DNA of 64,000 bases, from assembly GCF_016862555.1 (NCBI RefSeq), contig NZ_BONE01000014.1:62001-126000 (forward strand), written 5' to 3'. Below the pieces are notes generated by a model. The model was not told the origin of the DNA, did not search any database, and was given only the letters and a program-made list of their open reading frames with translations. The position numbers and the translations under genes were made by a program. Origin of the DNA: Asanoa siamensis (GTDB taxonomy: Bacteria > Actinomycetota > Actinomycetes > Mycobacteriales > Micromonosporaceae). Shown here piece after piece: positions 17,838-25,804 of this stretch (its first letter is position 1; each line of letters begins with the position of its first letter).

Positions 17838-19171
17838 TGCCCGATCGTCCCGTTCATGTTCTCGGCCCACTTCTCGGGGGAGATCTTGAGCTGGAACAGC
17901 TGCGCGATGTTGTCGAGCAGCTTCTCCGCCGCCGTCGGGCTCAGCGCCTGGTCCCACGACTGCGCGAAGGTCTTGGCGTTGGCCGAGGTCTGGTAGACGA
18001 ACTTCAGGAAGTCGGCGTCCTTGGTCGCGCCGAACGCGCCCTCGGTGCCCTTGACGATCGGCACGGCGCCGGCGTCGATCCACTCCTTGACCTCGGCGTC
18101 GGCGAGCACCGCCTCCTTGAAGAACTTCTTCGCGGTCTCCTTCTGCTCGGCGGTGGCCTTGGAGGAGATCGAGTAGTACTGACCGGGGTTGCCGACGGTG
18201 TCGCTGACGTCGCCCTTGCCGCCGTCGATCGGCGGGAAGTTCATGTAGCCGAGGCTGCCGCTGGACACGAAGTCACCCCCGTCGGCGGCCATGCCGCCGT
18301 AGGTCCACGTGCCGTGCAGCATCATCGCCGCCTTGCCCGTGTAGAGCAATGCCTGGTCGGCGTTGGAGTCGGCGGTGATCGACGAGAAGCCCTTGATGAA
18401 GCCGTTCGCCTTGATCAGGTCCTGGGTCAGCGTCAGCGCCTGGATGGCCGCCGGGTGCGACCAGGCGCCCTTCTGGCCGTCGAAGACCGCCTGGAACACC
18501 TCGCTGCCGCCGATGCGGTCGAAGAGGAACTCGAGCCACATCATGTTGGTCCAGCGGGACTGGCCGCCGAGCGAGAACGGCGCGATGCCCTTGGCGTTGA
18601 ACTTGGGCACGAGGTCCATGACGTCGCCCCAGGTCTGCGGGGGCTGCGCGCCGATCTTCTCGAAGGCCCGCTTGTTGTAGAACATGACGATCGGCTGGAC
18701 CGTCTCGGCCGGCATCGCGTAGATCTTGCCGTCGATGGTGGCGGCGCCGAACGACGACGGGAACAGCCGGTCCTTGACCGCCGCGTTCTCGCCGAACCAC
18801 GAGGTCAGGTCCTCGACCTGGCCGGCCTGGACATAGCTGCGCAGCGTGCCGCCGCCCCAGCCCCAGATGATGGTCGGCGCCTGGTTCGCGCCGATCGAGG
18901 TCTTGATCTTCGTCTTGTACGCGTCGTTCTGGAACGTCGTCGCCGTGATCTTGGCGTCGGGGTTCGCCTGGTTGAACCGGTTGACGGTGTTGGTGCGGAT
19001 GCCCTCACCGGGTGCGCCGGTGAGGAACCAGTAGCTGGCCGCACCGGCGCCACCGCCACCCGCGGCCCCGGTGCCGGGACCGGAGCTGCCGCAGGCGGCC
19101 AGTGCCGCACCGGCGCCCACGCCCATGGTCAGGCCGAGAAAATTCCGCCGGGACAGGATGCTGCGCTCCAC
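17834..19171 (-). CDS. Sugar-binding lipoprotein of ABC importer
   Basis: A 445-residue family 1 extracellular solute-binding protein. The N-terminus combines a twin-arginine motif (SRRNFLGLTMG) with a lipobox (LAAC), so it is probably exported by Tat and lipid-anchored. Aromatic residues for sugar stacking occur through the mature part (WGWGGG, WTNMMWLEF, GTWTYGG). I chose GTG 19171 because GGAGGT lies 5 bases upstream; the frame is open to 19249. It is the first gene of the importer operon. A GGGAGCGCTCCC palindrome lies 80 bases upstream, between it and the divergent GH3 gene. Confidence 0.93.
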   Translation of the reverse strand: MERSILSRRNFLGLTMGVGAGAALAACGSSGPGTGAAGGGGAGAASYWFLTGAPGEGIRTNTVNRFNQANPDAKITATTFQNDAYKTKIKTSIGANQAPTIIWGWGGGTLRSYVQAGQVEDLTSWFGENAAVKDRLFPSSFGAATIDGKIYAMPAETVQPIVMFYNKRAFEKIGAQPPQTWGDVMDLVPKFNAKGIAPFSLGGQSRWTNMMWLEFLFDRIGGSEVFQAVFDGQKGAWSHPAAIQALTLTQDLIKANGFIKGFSSITADSNADQALLYTGKAAMMLHGTWTYGGMAADGGDFVSSGSLGYMNFPPIDGGKGDVSDTVGNPGQYYSISSKATAEQKETAKKFFKEAVLADAEVKEWIDAGAVPIVKGTEGAFGATKDADFLKFVYQTSANAKTFAQSWDQALSPTAAEKLLDNIAQLFQLKISPEKWAENMNGTIGQ

Positions 19172-19250
19172 GCTGGACCTCCGTACTCGTGAGCCGCGGC
19201 GGGCGCGGCCGAATCGATCGTGCTGAGGCGGCAAGGGGTCACCGGCCACA

Positions 19251-19264
19251 AGGGAGCGCTCCCA
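19251..19264. promoter_or_regulatory. CebR-like operator palindrome
   Basis: The sequence AGGGAGCGCTCCCA matches the 14-base operator TGGGAGCGCTCCCA known for the cellobiose regulator CebR of Streptomyces at 13 of 14 positions, with a perfect 12-base palindromic core (19252-19263). It lies between the importer operon and the GH3 gene, close to the importer promoter. A LacI-family regulator is encoded 2.6 kb away at 21886-22920. Confidence 0.7.
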
Positions 19265-19446
19265 CAGCGCGGCGCACAGGTGCTGTGGCAGGGAAGTTTC
19301 GGCCGGTGGTCTCGCAAATTAACGGAGAATTTTCAAGTCAACGTAGGATTCCGCCACCGAGGTGTCAAGGGCTTGAAGCCGCCGTTCTGATCGGCGAAAG
19401 TAAGCCCAGCGCAAGGCGCGTCGGCACGTTCCACGCTCCGCGAACG

Positions 19447-19459
19447 TCGAAAGTTTCGA
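19447..19459. promoter_or_regulatory. Second LacI-type operator candidate upstream of GH3 gene
   Basis: TCGAAAGTTTCGA: arms TCGAAA and TTTCGA around one central base, 37 bases before the GH3 start. The same arms, with a two-base centre, occur directly upstream of the second LacI gene (23954-23969). The shared motif suggests that this regulator controls both. Confidence 0.5.
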
Positions 19460-19495
19460 AGCTGTACCGCCATCTTGCGCGAAGGAGGCACCACC

Positions 19496-21874
19496 GTGAC
19501 GACCCAGCCCGCGCAGATCGCGACGCAGCCCTGGCACGACACCGGCAGTCCGGTCGCCGAGCGGGTCGAGGCGCTCCTCGCGGCCATGACGCTGGAAGAG
19601 AAGATCGCCCAGCTCGGCAGCCGGTGGCTCCGCAAGGACATGCACGAGCCGGACGCCGAGCCGATCTTCGACACCGACCACAACATGGCGCCGATGCAGG
19701 ACGTCTTCTCGGCCGGCGACCTGCCGCTCGACCAGGCGAGCCGGCACGGCCTCGGCCACCTCACCCGGGTGTTCGGCAGCGCGCCGGTCACCGCGGCGGA
19801 GGGCGCGGCCGAGCTCGTGCGGCAGCACCACGTCGTGCTCGACGCGCACCGGCTGCGCATCCCGGCCCTGGCCCACGAGGAGTGCCTCACCGGCTTCACC
19901 ACCTACGGCGCCACGGTCTACCCGGCCGCGATCGCCTGGGGCGCGACGTTCTCGCCCGACCTGGTCGAGCGGATGGCCGCCGCGATCGGCCGCGACATGG
20001 CCGCCGTCGGCGTCCACCAGGGACTCTCCCCCGTGCTCGACGTCGTCCGGGACTACCGGTGGGGCCGGGTCGAGGAGACGATGGGCGAGGACCCGTACCT
20101 GGTCTCGATGCTCGGCGCCGCCTACGTGCGCGGCCTGCAGAGCGCCGGCGTGATCGCCACGCTCAAGCACTTCGCCGGCTACTCCGCCTCTCGCGGCGCG
20201 CGCAACCACGGGCCCGTCTCGATGGGCCGCCGCGAGCTGATCGACGTGCTCCTGCCGCCGTTCGAGACGGCCGTGGCCACCGCCGCCGCCGGGTCGGTGA
20301 TGAACTCGTACGCCGACGTCGACGGCATGCCCGCCGGCGCCGACCACTGGCTGCTCTCCGACGTCCTCCGCGACGACTGGGGCTTCACCGGCACGGTGGT
20401 CTCCGACTACTGGGCGGTGCCCTTCCTCGCCTCGATGCACCGGATCGCCGCCGACGACGCGGACGCGGGCGCGCTGGCGGTGGCCGCCGGCATCGACGTC
20501 GAGCTGCCCGACACCATCGGGTACGGCGCGGCGCTGCTCGCCAAGGTCCGCGCCGGCGAGGTGTCCGAGGCGCTGGTCGACCGGGCCGCCCGCCGCGTGC
20601 TCACCCAGAAGGCCGAGCTCGGCCTGCTCGATCCCGGGTGGACGCCGGAGGGCTCGGTGGCCGGCGCCGCGACCGTCGACCTCGACTCGCCCGCCAACCG
20701 CGCGCTGGCCCGGGAGATCGCCGAGCGGTCGATCGTGCTGCTCGACCCGGGCAGCGCGCTGCCGCTGGCCGGCGCCGGGCGGGTCGCGGTGGTCGGGCCG
20801 TGCGCGGCGCAGCCCCGTACCTTCATGGGCTGCTACGCGTTCCCCAACCACGTGCTGCCCCGGCACCCGGGGCTGGGCCTGGGCGTCGACGTGCCCACCG
20901 CGCTCGACGCGCTGCGCGCCGAGCTGCCCGCGGCGGACGTCTCGTTCGAGCCGGGCTGCGAGATCCAGGGCGACGACCGATCCGGCTTCGCGGCCGCGAT
21001 CGCGGCGGCCCGGGCCGCGGACGTGTGCGTCGCGTTCGTCGGCGACATCGCGGGGCTGTTCGCCCACGGCACCTCCGGCGAGGGCTGCGACGCCCCCGAC
21101 CTGCGGCTGCCGGGTGTGCAGGCCGACCTGCTCGCGGAGCTGATGGCCACGGGCACCCCGGTGGTCGTGGTCGTGGTCTCCGGCCGGCCGTACGCGCTCG
21201 GTGACCTGCACGGCCGGGCTGCCGCGCTGGTGCAGGCGTTCATGCCGGGCGAGGAGGGCGGCGCGGCGATCGCCGGCGTGCTCTCCGGCCGGGTGCAGCC
21301 CAGCGGCAAGCTGCCGGTGCAGATCCCGCGCGCGCCGGGCGCCCAGCCGGGCACCTACCTGCAGCCGCCGCTGGGTGCCGAGAACACCGACATCAGCAGC
21401 CTCGACCCGGCTCCGCTGTTCCCGTTCGGGCACGGCCGGTCGTACACCACCTTCGCGGTCTCCGACCTCGCGCTCTCCGCGGCGGAGGTGCCGACCGACG
21501 GCGAGTTCGTGGTGAGTGCCCGGGTCCGCAACACCGGTGACCGGGCCGGCACCGAGGTCGTCCAGCTCTACCTGCACGACGTGGTCGCCCAGGTGGTCCG
21601 GCCGGTCAAGCAGCTCGTCGGGTTCGCCCGCGTCGACCTCGCGCCCGGCGCGACCGCCGACGTGCGCTTCGCGGTGCACGCCGACCGCACCGCGTTCACC
21701 GGTCGCGACCTGCGCCGGATCGTCGAGGCCGGCGACATCGAGGTGCTGGTCGGCACGTCCGCGGCCGACCTGCCGCTGCGCGGTACGGTACGGCTCGTCG
21801 GCCCGACCCGCGTCGTCGGGCACGACCGGCGCCTCGACACTCCCGTGACGGTCGACCCCAGCGGTCTGTGCTGA
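19496..21874 (+). CDS. Glycoside hydrolase family 3 (beta-glucosidase/beta-xylosidase type)
   Basis: A 792-residue cytoplasmic GH3 enzyme without signal peptide, hydrolysing beta-linked di- or oligosaccharides taken up by the adjacent importer. The N-terminal barrel contains KHFAGY and the nucleophile D304 in TGTVVSDYW. The C-terminal alpha/beta domain and a fibronectin-III-like domain (about 650-760, with VRNTGDRAGTEVVQLY) follow. The length is typical for three-domain GH3 proteins. The start is GTG 19496, 7 bases after GAAGGAGG; an in-frame TTG at 19475 lies upstream of that site and is unlikely. Beta-glucosidase versus beta-xylosidase cannot be decided from the sequence alone. Confidence 0.92.
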   Translation: MTTQPAQIATQPWHDTGSPVAERVEALLAAMTLEEKIAQLGSRWLRKDMHEPDAEPIFDTDHNMAPMQDVFSAGDLPLDQASRHGLGHLTRVFGSAPVTAAEGAAELVRQHHVVLDAHRLRIPALAHEECLTGFTTYGATVYPAAIAWGATFSPDLVERMAAAIGRDMAAVGVHQGLSPVLDVVRDYRWGRVEETMGEDPYLVSMLGAAYVRGLQSAGVIATLKHFAGYSASRGARNHGPVSMGRRELIDVLLPPFETAVATAAAGSVMNSYADVDGMPAGADHWLLSDVLRDDWGFTGTVVSDYWAVPFLASMHRIAADDADAGALAVAAGIDVELPDTIGYGAALLAKVRAGEVSEALVDRAARRVLTQKAELGLLDPGWTPEGSVAGAATVDLDSPANRALAREIAERSIVLLDPGSALPLAGAGRVAVVGPCAAQPRTFMGCYAFPNHVLPRHPGLGLGVDVPTALDALRAELPAADVSFEPGCEIQGDDRSGFAAAIAAARAADVCVAFVGDIAGLFAHGTSGEGCDAPDLRLPGVQADLLAELMATGTPVVVVVVSGRPYALGDLHGRAAALVQAFMPGEEGGAAIAGVLSGRVQPSGKLPVQIPRAPGAQPGTYLQPPLGAENTDISSLDPAPLFPFGHGRSYTTFAVSDLALSAAEVPTDGEFVVSARVRNTGDRAGTEVVQLYLHDVVAQVVRPVKQLVGFARVDLAPGATADVRFAVHADRTAFTGRDLRRIVEAGDIEVLVGTSAADLPLRGTVRLVGPTRVVGHDRRLDTPVTVDPSGLC

Positions 21875-21885
21875 AAGGAGGGTCC

Positions 21886-22920
21886 GTGCCGCCCAAGATC
21901 CGGCGCGCGACGCTGGCGACGGTGGCCGCGTCGGCCGGCGTCTCGGTGACCACCGTGTCCAAGGTGGTCAACGGGCGCGCCGACGTGGGCCCGGAGACCC
22001 GCGCGCTGGTGGAGTCGCTGCTGGAGCAGCACGACTACATCGGGCGGCGGTCACCGGCGGGCCACGGCGGTCCGGCCACCGCGCGCATCGAGCTGATGTT
22101 CAGCGGCTCGCTCAACGCGTACTCGACCGAGATCATCCAGGGCGTGCTCGAGGCGGGCGGCGAGGCGGGGGTGGCGGTCGCGATCACCACCCGGCCGCGG
22201 CCCGCGCCGAGCCGCCCGCGCGGCTGGGCGCGGGACCTGGCCGCCGCCGGCCGGCGGGCGGTGATCGCCGTCGTCGACGAGCTGACCTCCGCCGACCTGG
22301 CGGGGCTGACCCGCGCCCAGTTGCCGCTCGTGGTGATCGACCCGCTCAACCTGCAGCGCAACGAGGTCACCAGCGTGGGCTCGACCAACTTCGCCGGCGG
22401 GATGGCCGCGGCGCAGCACCTGCTCGCGCTCGGCCACCGGCGGATCGGCTACGTCGGCGGGTCCACGCGGTCCGCCTGCAACCAGGCCCGGATGCACGGC
22501 TACCGGGCCGCGCTGGAGGCGGCGGGCGTCGCGGTGCCCGACGAGTACCAGCGCACCGGCGACTTCCGCTACCGCGACGGTCTCGACGGTGGCGCGGCGC
22601 TGCTCGACCTGCCGGTGCCGCCGACGGCCGTGTTCGCCGGCAGTGACGAGACCGCGGCCGGCGTGATCGAGGCGGCCCGGGCCCGCGGGCTGCGGGTGCC
22701 CGACGACCTGAGCGTGGTCGGCTTCGACGACACCGAGGTGGCCCGGCTGGCCTCACCCCCACTGACCACGGTGCGGCAGCCGCTGCGGGAGATGGGCGGC
22801 GTCGCGCTGCGCACCGCGCTGCGCCTGGCGGCGGGCGAGAAGCTGGACTCGCACCACGTCGAACTGGCCACGGAGCTGATAATCCGCGGGTCGACGTCAG
22901 GGCCGCGGTGCGGCGGTTGA
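21886..22920 (+). CDS. LacI-family regulator (CebR-like)
   Basis: A 344-residue LacI/GalR repressor: HTH at the N-terminus (LATVAASAGVSVTTVSKVVN), hinge region, then a periplasmic-binding-protein-like sensor with GHRRIGYVGG and VVGFDDTEVARLASPPLTTV. AAGGAGGG sits 3 bases before GTG 21886, which lies 11 bases after the GH3 stop, so it is co-transcribed with the enzyme. It probably recognises the GGGAGCGCTCCC operator by analogy with CebR, or else the TCGAAA-type site. Its 3' end overlaps the convergent paralogue by 24 bases. Confidence 0.9.
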   Translation: MPPKIRRATLATVAASAGVSVTTVSKVVNGRADVGPETRALVESLLEQHDYIGRRSPAGHGGPATARIELMFSGSLNAYSTEIIQGVLEAGGEAGVAVAITTRPRPAPSRPRGWARDLAAAGRRAVIAVVDELTSADLAGLTRAQLPLVVIDPLNLQRNEVTSVGSTNFAGGMAAAQHLLALGHRRIGYVGGSTRSACNQARMHGYRAALEAAGVAVPDEYQRTGDFRYRDGLDGGAALLDLPVPPTAVFAGSDETAAGVIEAARARGLRVPDDLSVVGFDDTEVARLASPPLTTVRQPLREMGGVALRTALRLAAGEKLDSHHVELATELIIRGSTSGPRCGG

Positions 22921-22977
22921 CTCCCTGACGACCAGAGTCGTCGCGAGTTCCACATGGTGCGAGTCGAGCTTCTCGCC
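22834..22977. repeat. Inverted repeat formed by paralogous lacI 3' ends
   Basis: Positions 22834-22865 and 22946-22977 are reverse complements at 29 of 32 bases, separated by 80 bases. Both arms encode the same conserved peptide (GEKLDSHHVEL) of the two convergent LacI paralogues. The hairpin could form in either transcript. Confidence 0.75.
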
Positions 22978-23949
22978 GGCGATCAGGCGCAGCAGCGTAC
23001 GCAGGGCCACCCGGCCCATCTCGCGCAGTGGCTGGCGCACCGAGGTGAGCGCCGGCGTCGACATCACCGTGAGGTAGGTGTCGTCGAAACCGACGATGCT
23101 GACGTCGTGCGGCACCTGCCGGCCGAGCGCCTGTGCCGCGGCGAAGACCCCCACCGCGGTCGGGTCGCTGGCCGCGAACACCGCCGTGGGCGGATCTTCT
23201 ACGCCGAGCAGGTCGCCGCCGAGCGTGAGCCCCGACGCGAAGTCGAACGAGCCGTTGCGGATCAGGGCCGGGTCGGGGCGGATGCCGGCGTTCTCCAGCG
23301 CGGCCCGGTAGCCGTGCAGCCGGGCCCGGCTCGGTGAGGAGGCCGCCGGGCCGCCGATGAACGCGATCCGCCGGTGGCCGAGCCGGATCAGGTGGTCGGT
23401 GGCCTCGAGACCGCCGCTCCAGTTGGTCGCGCCGACGCTGACCACGTCGGTGCGGGGCAGGTTGACCGGGTCGATCACCACGAGCGAGAGCCCGGCGCGG
23501 TCGAACGCCGCGAGCTGGCGCGAGGTCAGCTCGGAGGTGACCACGATGAGCCCCTTGCGGCCGGCCTCGGTGAGCCGGCGGGCCCAGGCGGCCTCGGTCC
23601 GCGGCGGGTTGTCGGTCAGCGTCGGCAGGCGGCGGACCACCACGTCGACGCCGAGCTCGTCGCCGCCGTCGGTGACGCCGTGCAGCACCTCGGTCGCGTA
23701 CGGGCTGATGATGTCGTCGAAGACGAGCTCGATGCTGCGGGTCGGGGCCGACGTGCCCCGGGTCCGCGCCCCCGGCGGTCGGTAGTTGTGCGCCCGCAGC
23801 GCCTCCTCGACCTTGGCCCGGGTGGCGCTGGCGACGTCGGCGCGACCGTTGAGCACCTTGGAGACGGTCGGCAGCGACACGCCGCACGCCTCTGCCACCA
23901 TGGCGAGCGTGGCCCGCCCTCCGACCTCCGCCGGCACTCTTCCCCCCAC
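22897..23949 (-). CDS. LacI-family regulator, second copy
   Basis: A 350-residue LacI/GalR repressor, paralogous to the convergent gene. Its HTH is LAMVAEACGVSLPTVSKVLN and its sensor domain includes GHRRIAFIGG and IVGFDDTYLTVMSTPALTSV. The start may be GTG 23949 (leaderless) or GTG 23937, which has GGGGGGAA just upstream. The palindrome TTCGAAAACTTTCGAA sits 5 bases before GTG 23949, fitting autorepression. The same arms occur upstream of the GH3 gene. The inducer is unknown; the pair of regulators may integrate two sugar signals. Confidence 0.9.
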   Translation of the reverse strand: MGGRVPAEVGGRATLAMVAEACGVSLPTVSKVLNGRADVASATRAKVEEALRAHNYRPPGARTRGTSAPTRSIELVFDDIISPYATEVLHGVTDGGDELGVDVVVRRLPTLTDNPPRTEAAWARRLTEAGRKGLIVVTSELTSRQLAAFDRAGLSLVVIDPVNLPRTDVVSVGATNWSGGLEATDHLIRLGHRRIAFIGGPAASSPSRARLHGYRAALENAGIRPDPALIRNGSFDFASGLTLGGDLLGVEDPPTAVFAASDPTAVGVFAAAQALGRQVPHDVSIVGFDDTYLTVMSTPALTSVRQPLREMGRVALRTLLRLIAGEKLDSHHVELATTLVVRESTAAPRP

Positions 23950-23953
23950 ACCT

Positions 23954-23969
23954 TCGAAAACTTTCGAAT
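23954..23969. promoter_or_regulatory. Operator palindrome of second LacI gene
   Basis: TTCGAAAACTTTCGAA has 7-base complementary arms (TTCGAAA/TTTCGAA) around AC. It abuts the regulator's start region and resembles the site at 19447-19459. Confidence 0.6.
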
Positions 23970-23994
23970 CCCCGGTGCGGAGGTTAGTCCGAGG

Positions 23995-25221
23995 TCAAGC
24001 GCCGTGTCGACCGGCCGTTAGGGCAAGCTCGCGGGGCCTTTCGCGGCGTCCGAGGGTGGCTGCCAGGACGACCACGGCCGCGGGTACGAGGGTCGGGCCG
24101 CAGAAGGCCAGCACCACCGCGACCGCGAGGCAGGCGATGCCGGCGCAGATCCGTGGCACGCCGGTCAGCAGGCGCCAGCCGGCCGCCGTGCAGCCGAGGT
24201 AGACCACGAGGAAGAAGGTCGTCGGGACGTTGACCAGGGTGGCCAGGTCGATGCGGCCGGTGGCGAGCGGCCCGATCAGCACGACGCCGGAGAGCAGGAC
24301 CGCACCGCCGAGCCAGCGCGGCAGCGCCTCGGCCCGGGCTTCCGCTCGCGGGGGTCGCAGCGCGCGGGCGAGGCTCGCGGCGCCGGCGAGGTAGGCGAGG
24401 ATCGCGCCGACCGTGAGCACCACGGCCCCGAGCGCGGCGACGGCCGTGCCCGTGTCGCCGAACCCGATCGTGAGCAGCGCGGCCAGCGGCACCTCGGTGC
24501 CGGCCCGGTCGCCGAGCGCCGCGACGGTCACGATGCCCAGCGCCAGGTAGATGACGGCGGTCACGCCGAACGCGATCGCGATGACCCGTCCCGGCCGCGT
24601 GAGCCGGGCCGTCAGCGGCGCGATCGCCTCCCAGCCGACGAAGGCGAGCATCAGCGTCGCGGCCGCCGTTCCGATCGCCGACCAGCCGTGCGGCGCGAAT
24701 GGCGTCCAGTTGGCGGCGTCGCTCGCCGGGGCGGCGCCGGCCACCGCGCCGACCACGATCACCAGCAGCAGCGTCACGAGTCCGAACTGGACGGTCGTGG
24801 AGGTGCGTACGCCGCGGGCCACTACGGCGACCGACCCGGCGAGCAGGAGCGCGGCCGTGGTCGCGGCGACGCGGACGCCGCCGCCCGTCAGCTCGGCCAC
24901 GTAGTTGCCGCCGATCACGCTGACGATCGGCGCCCCGCCGATCACGCCGGCCAGGAAGCACCAGCCGACCGCCCGCCCCGCGCGGCGACCGAGACCGGCG
25001 GTCGCGTAGCCCCACACGCCGCCGGCGGACGGGTGCCGCACGCCGAGCGCGGCGAACACGACGGCGAACAGCGCGGAGGCGCCGAGCAGCAGGGCCCAGG
25101 CGACGACGGACGCCGGGCCGGCCTGGCTCGCGGCGAGCCCGGGCAGCAGCAGGAGGCCGGGGCCGAGCAACGCGCCGATGTAGAGGGCGCTGCCCCGGGC
25201 GGTGCCGATGTCGCTGGTCAT
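23995..25221 (-). CDS. APC-superfamily amino acid permease
   Basis: A 408-residue membrane protein with about 12 hydrophobic segments and the N-terminal helix ALYIGALLGPGLLLLPGLAA, typical of amino acid/polyamine permeases. It most resembles the YjeH/YcaM-like branch, whose members can export branched-chain amino acids and methionine. I chose ATG 25221 (MTSDIGTARG) over an upstream in-frame start at 25254. It diverges from an Lrp/AsnC gene across a 112-base region containing a perfect palindrome, so Lrp-controlled amino acid export is a reasonable inference. Confidence 0.88.
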   Translation of the reverse strand: MTSDIGTARGSALYIGALLGPGLLLLPGLAASQAGPASVVAWALLLGASALFAVVFAALGVRHPSAGGVWGYATAGLGRRAGRAVGWCFLAGVIGGAPIVSVIGGNYVAELTGGGVRVAATTAALLLAGSVAVVARGVRTSTTVQFGLVTLLLVIVVGAVAGAAPASDAANWTPFAPHGWSAIGTAAATLMLAFVGWEAIAPLTARLTRPGRVIAIAFGVTAVIYLALGIVTVAALGDRAGTEVPLAALLTIGFGDTGTAVAALGAVVLTVGAILAYLAGAASLARALRPPRAEARAEALPRWLGGAVLLSGVVLIGPLATGRIDLATLVNVPTTFFLVVYLGCTAAGWRLLTGVPRICAGIACLAVAVVLAFCGPTLVPAAVVVLAATLGRRERPRELALTAGRHGA

Positions 25222-25287
25222 GGCACGCAGTCTGGCAGCGCGGCGGCCGCACACGATGGCAAATGTGCGCGGCTTCGCGCGCTGTGA

Positions 25288-25302
25288 CGCAACTATGTTG
25301 CG
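25288..25302. promoter_or_regulatory. Probable Lrp-type operator
   Basis: CGCAACTATGTTGCG has perfect 6-base arms around TAT. It lies between the divergent permease and Lrp genes, 32 bases before the Lrp ATG, in the usual place for an autoregulating Lrp/AsnC protein. Confidence 0.55.
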
Positions 25303-25333
25303 CGCAGATGGCGCTCGACCGCATTATCTGCCC

Positions 25334-25804
25334 ATGCCTTACGACAGCACCGACCGGGCGATCCTGGCCCGGCTCCAGGCGGACGGCCGGATCGCCAACG
25401 TCGACCTCGCCGAGGAGGTCAACCTGTCACCGTCGGCCTGCCTCCGCCGGGTCCGGGCGCTGGAGCAGGACGGCCTGGTCGCCGGCTACCGGGCGGAGCT
25501 CGACCGGGCCAGGCTCGGCCTGGACCTCACGGTCTTCGTCGAGCTGCGGGTCGACCGCCACTCGCGCGAGAACGCCGCCCGCCTCGAGGCGGCGCTCACC
25601 GCGATCCCGGAGATCGTGGCCTGCCACGTCATCTCGGGCCGCGCCGACATCCTGGTGGAGGCCGCGGTCGCCAACCTGGCCGCGTACGAGCATCTCCTGA
25701 TCGACCAGATCCTCAGCATCCCGTCGATCGTCGACGCCCACAGCACGTTCGCGATCCGCACGGTCAAGACCCGCGGCCCCCTCCCGCTCGCCCAGCTCAC
25801 CTGA
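25334..25804 (+). CDS. Lrp/AsnC-family regulator
   Basis: A 156-residue feast/famine regulator. The HTH is GRIANVDLAEEVNLSPSACLRRVRAL. The effector-binding RAM domain follows, with VACHVISGRADILVEA and the typical C-terminal SIPSIVDAHSTFAIRTVK. CATTAT (25322-25327) lies 6 bases before the ATG, consistent with a leaderless transcript. It is transcribed divergently from the amino acid permease, the usual arrangement for a regulator of amino acid export. The 3' end overlaps the convergent large secreted protein gene by 8 bases. Confidence 0.92.
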   Translation: MPYDSTDRAILARLQADGRIANVDLAEEVNLSPSACLRRVRALEQDGLVAGYRAELDRARLGLDLTVFVELRVDRHSRENAARLEAALTAIPEIVACHVISGRADILVEAAVANLAAYEHLLIDQILSIPSIVDAHSTFAIRTVKTRGPLPLAQLT

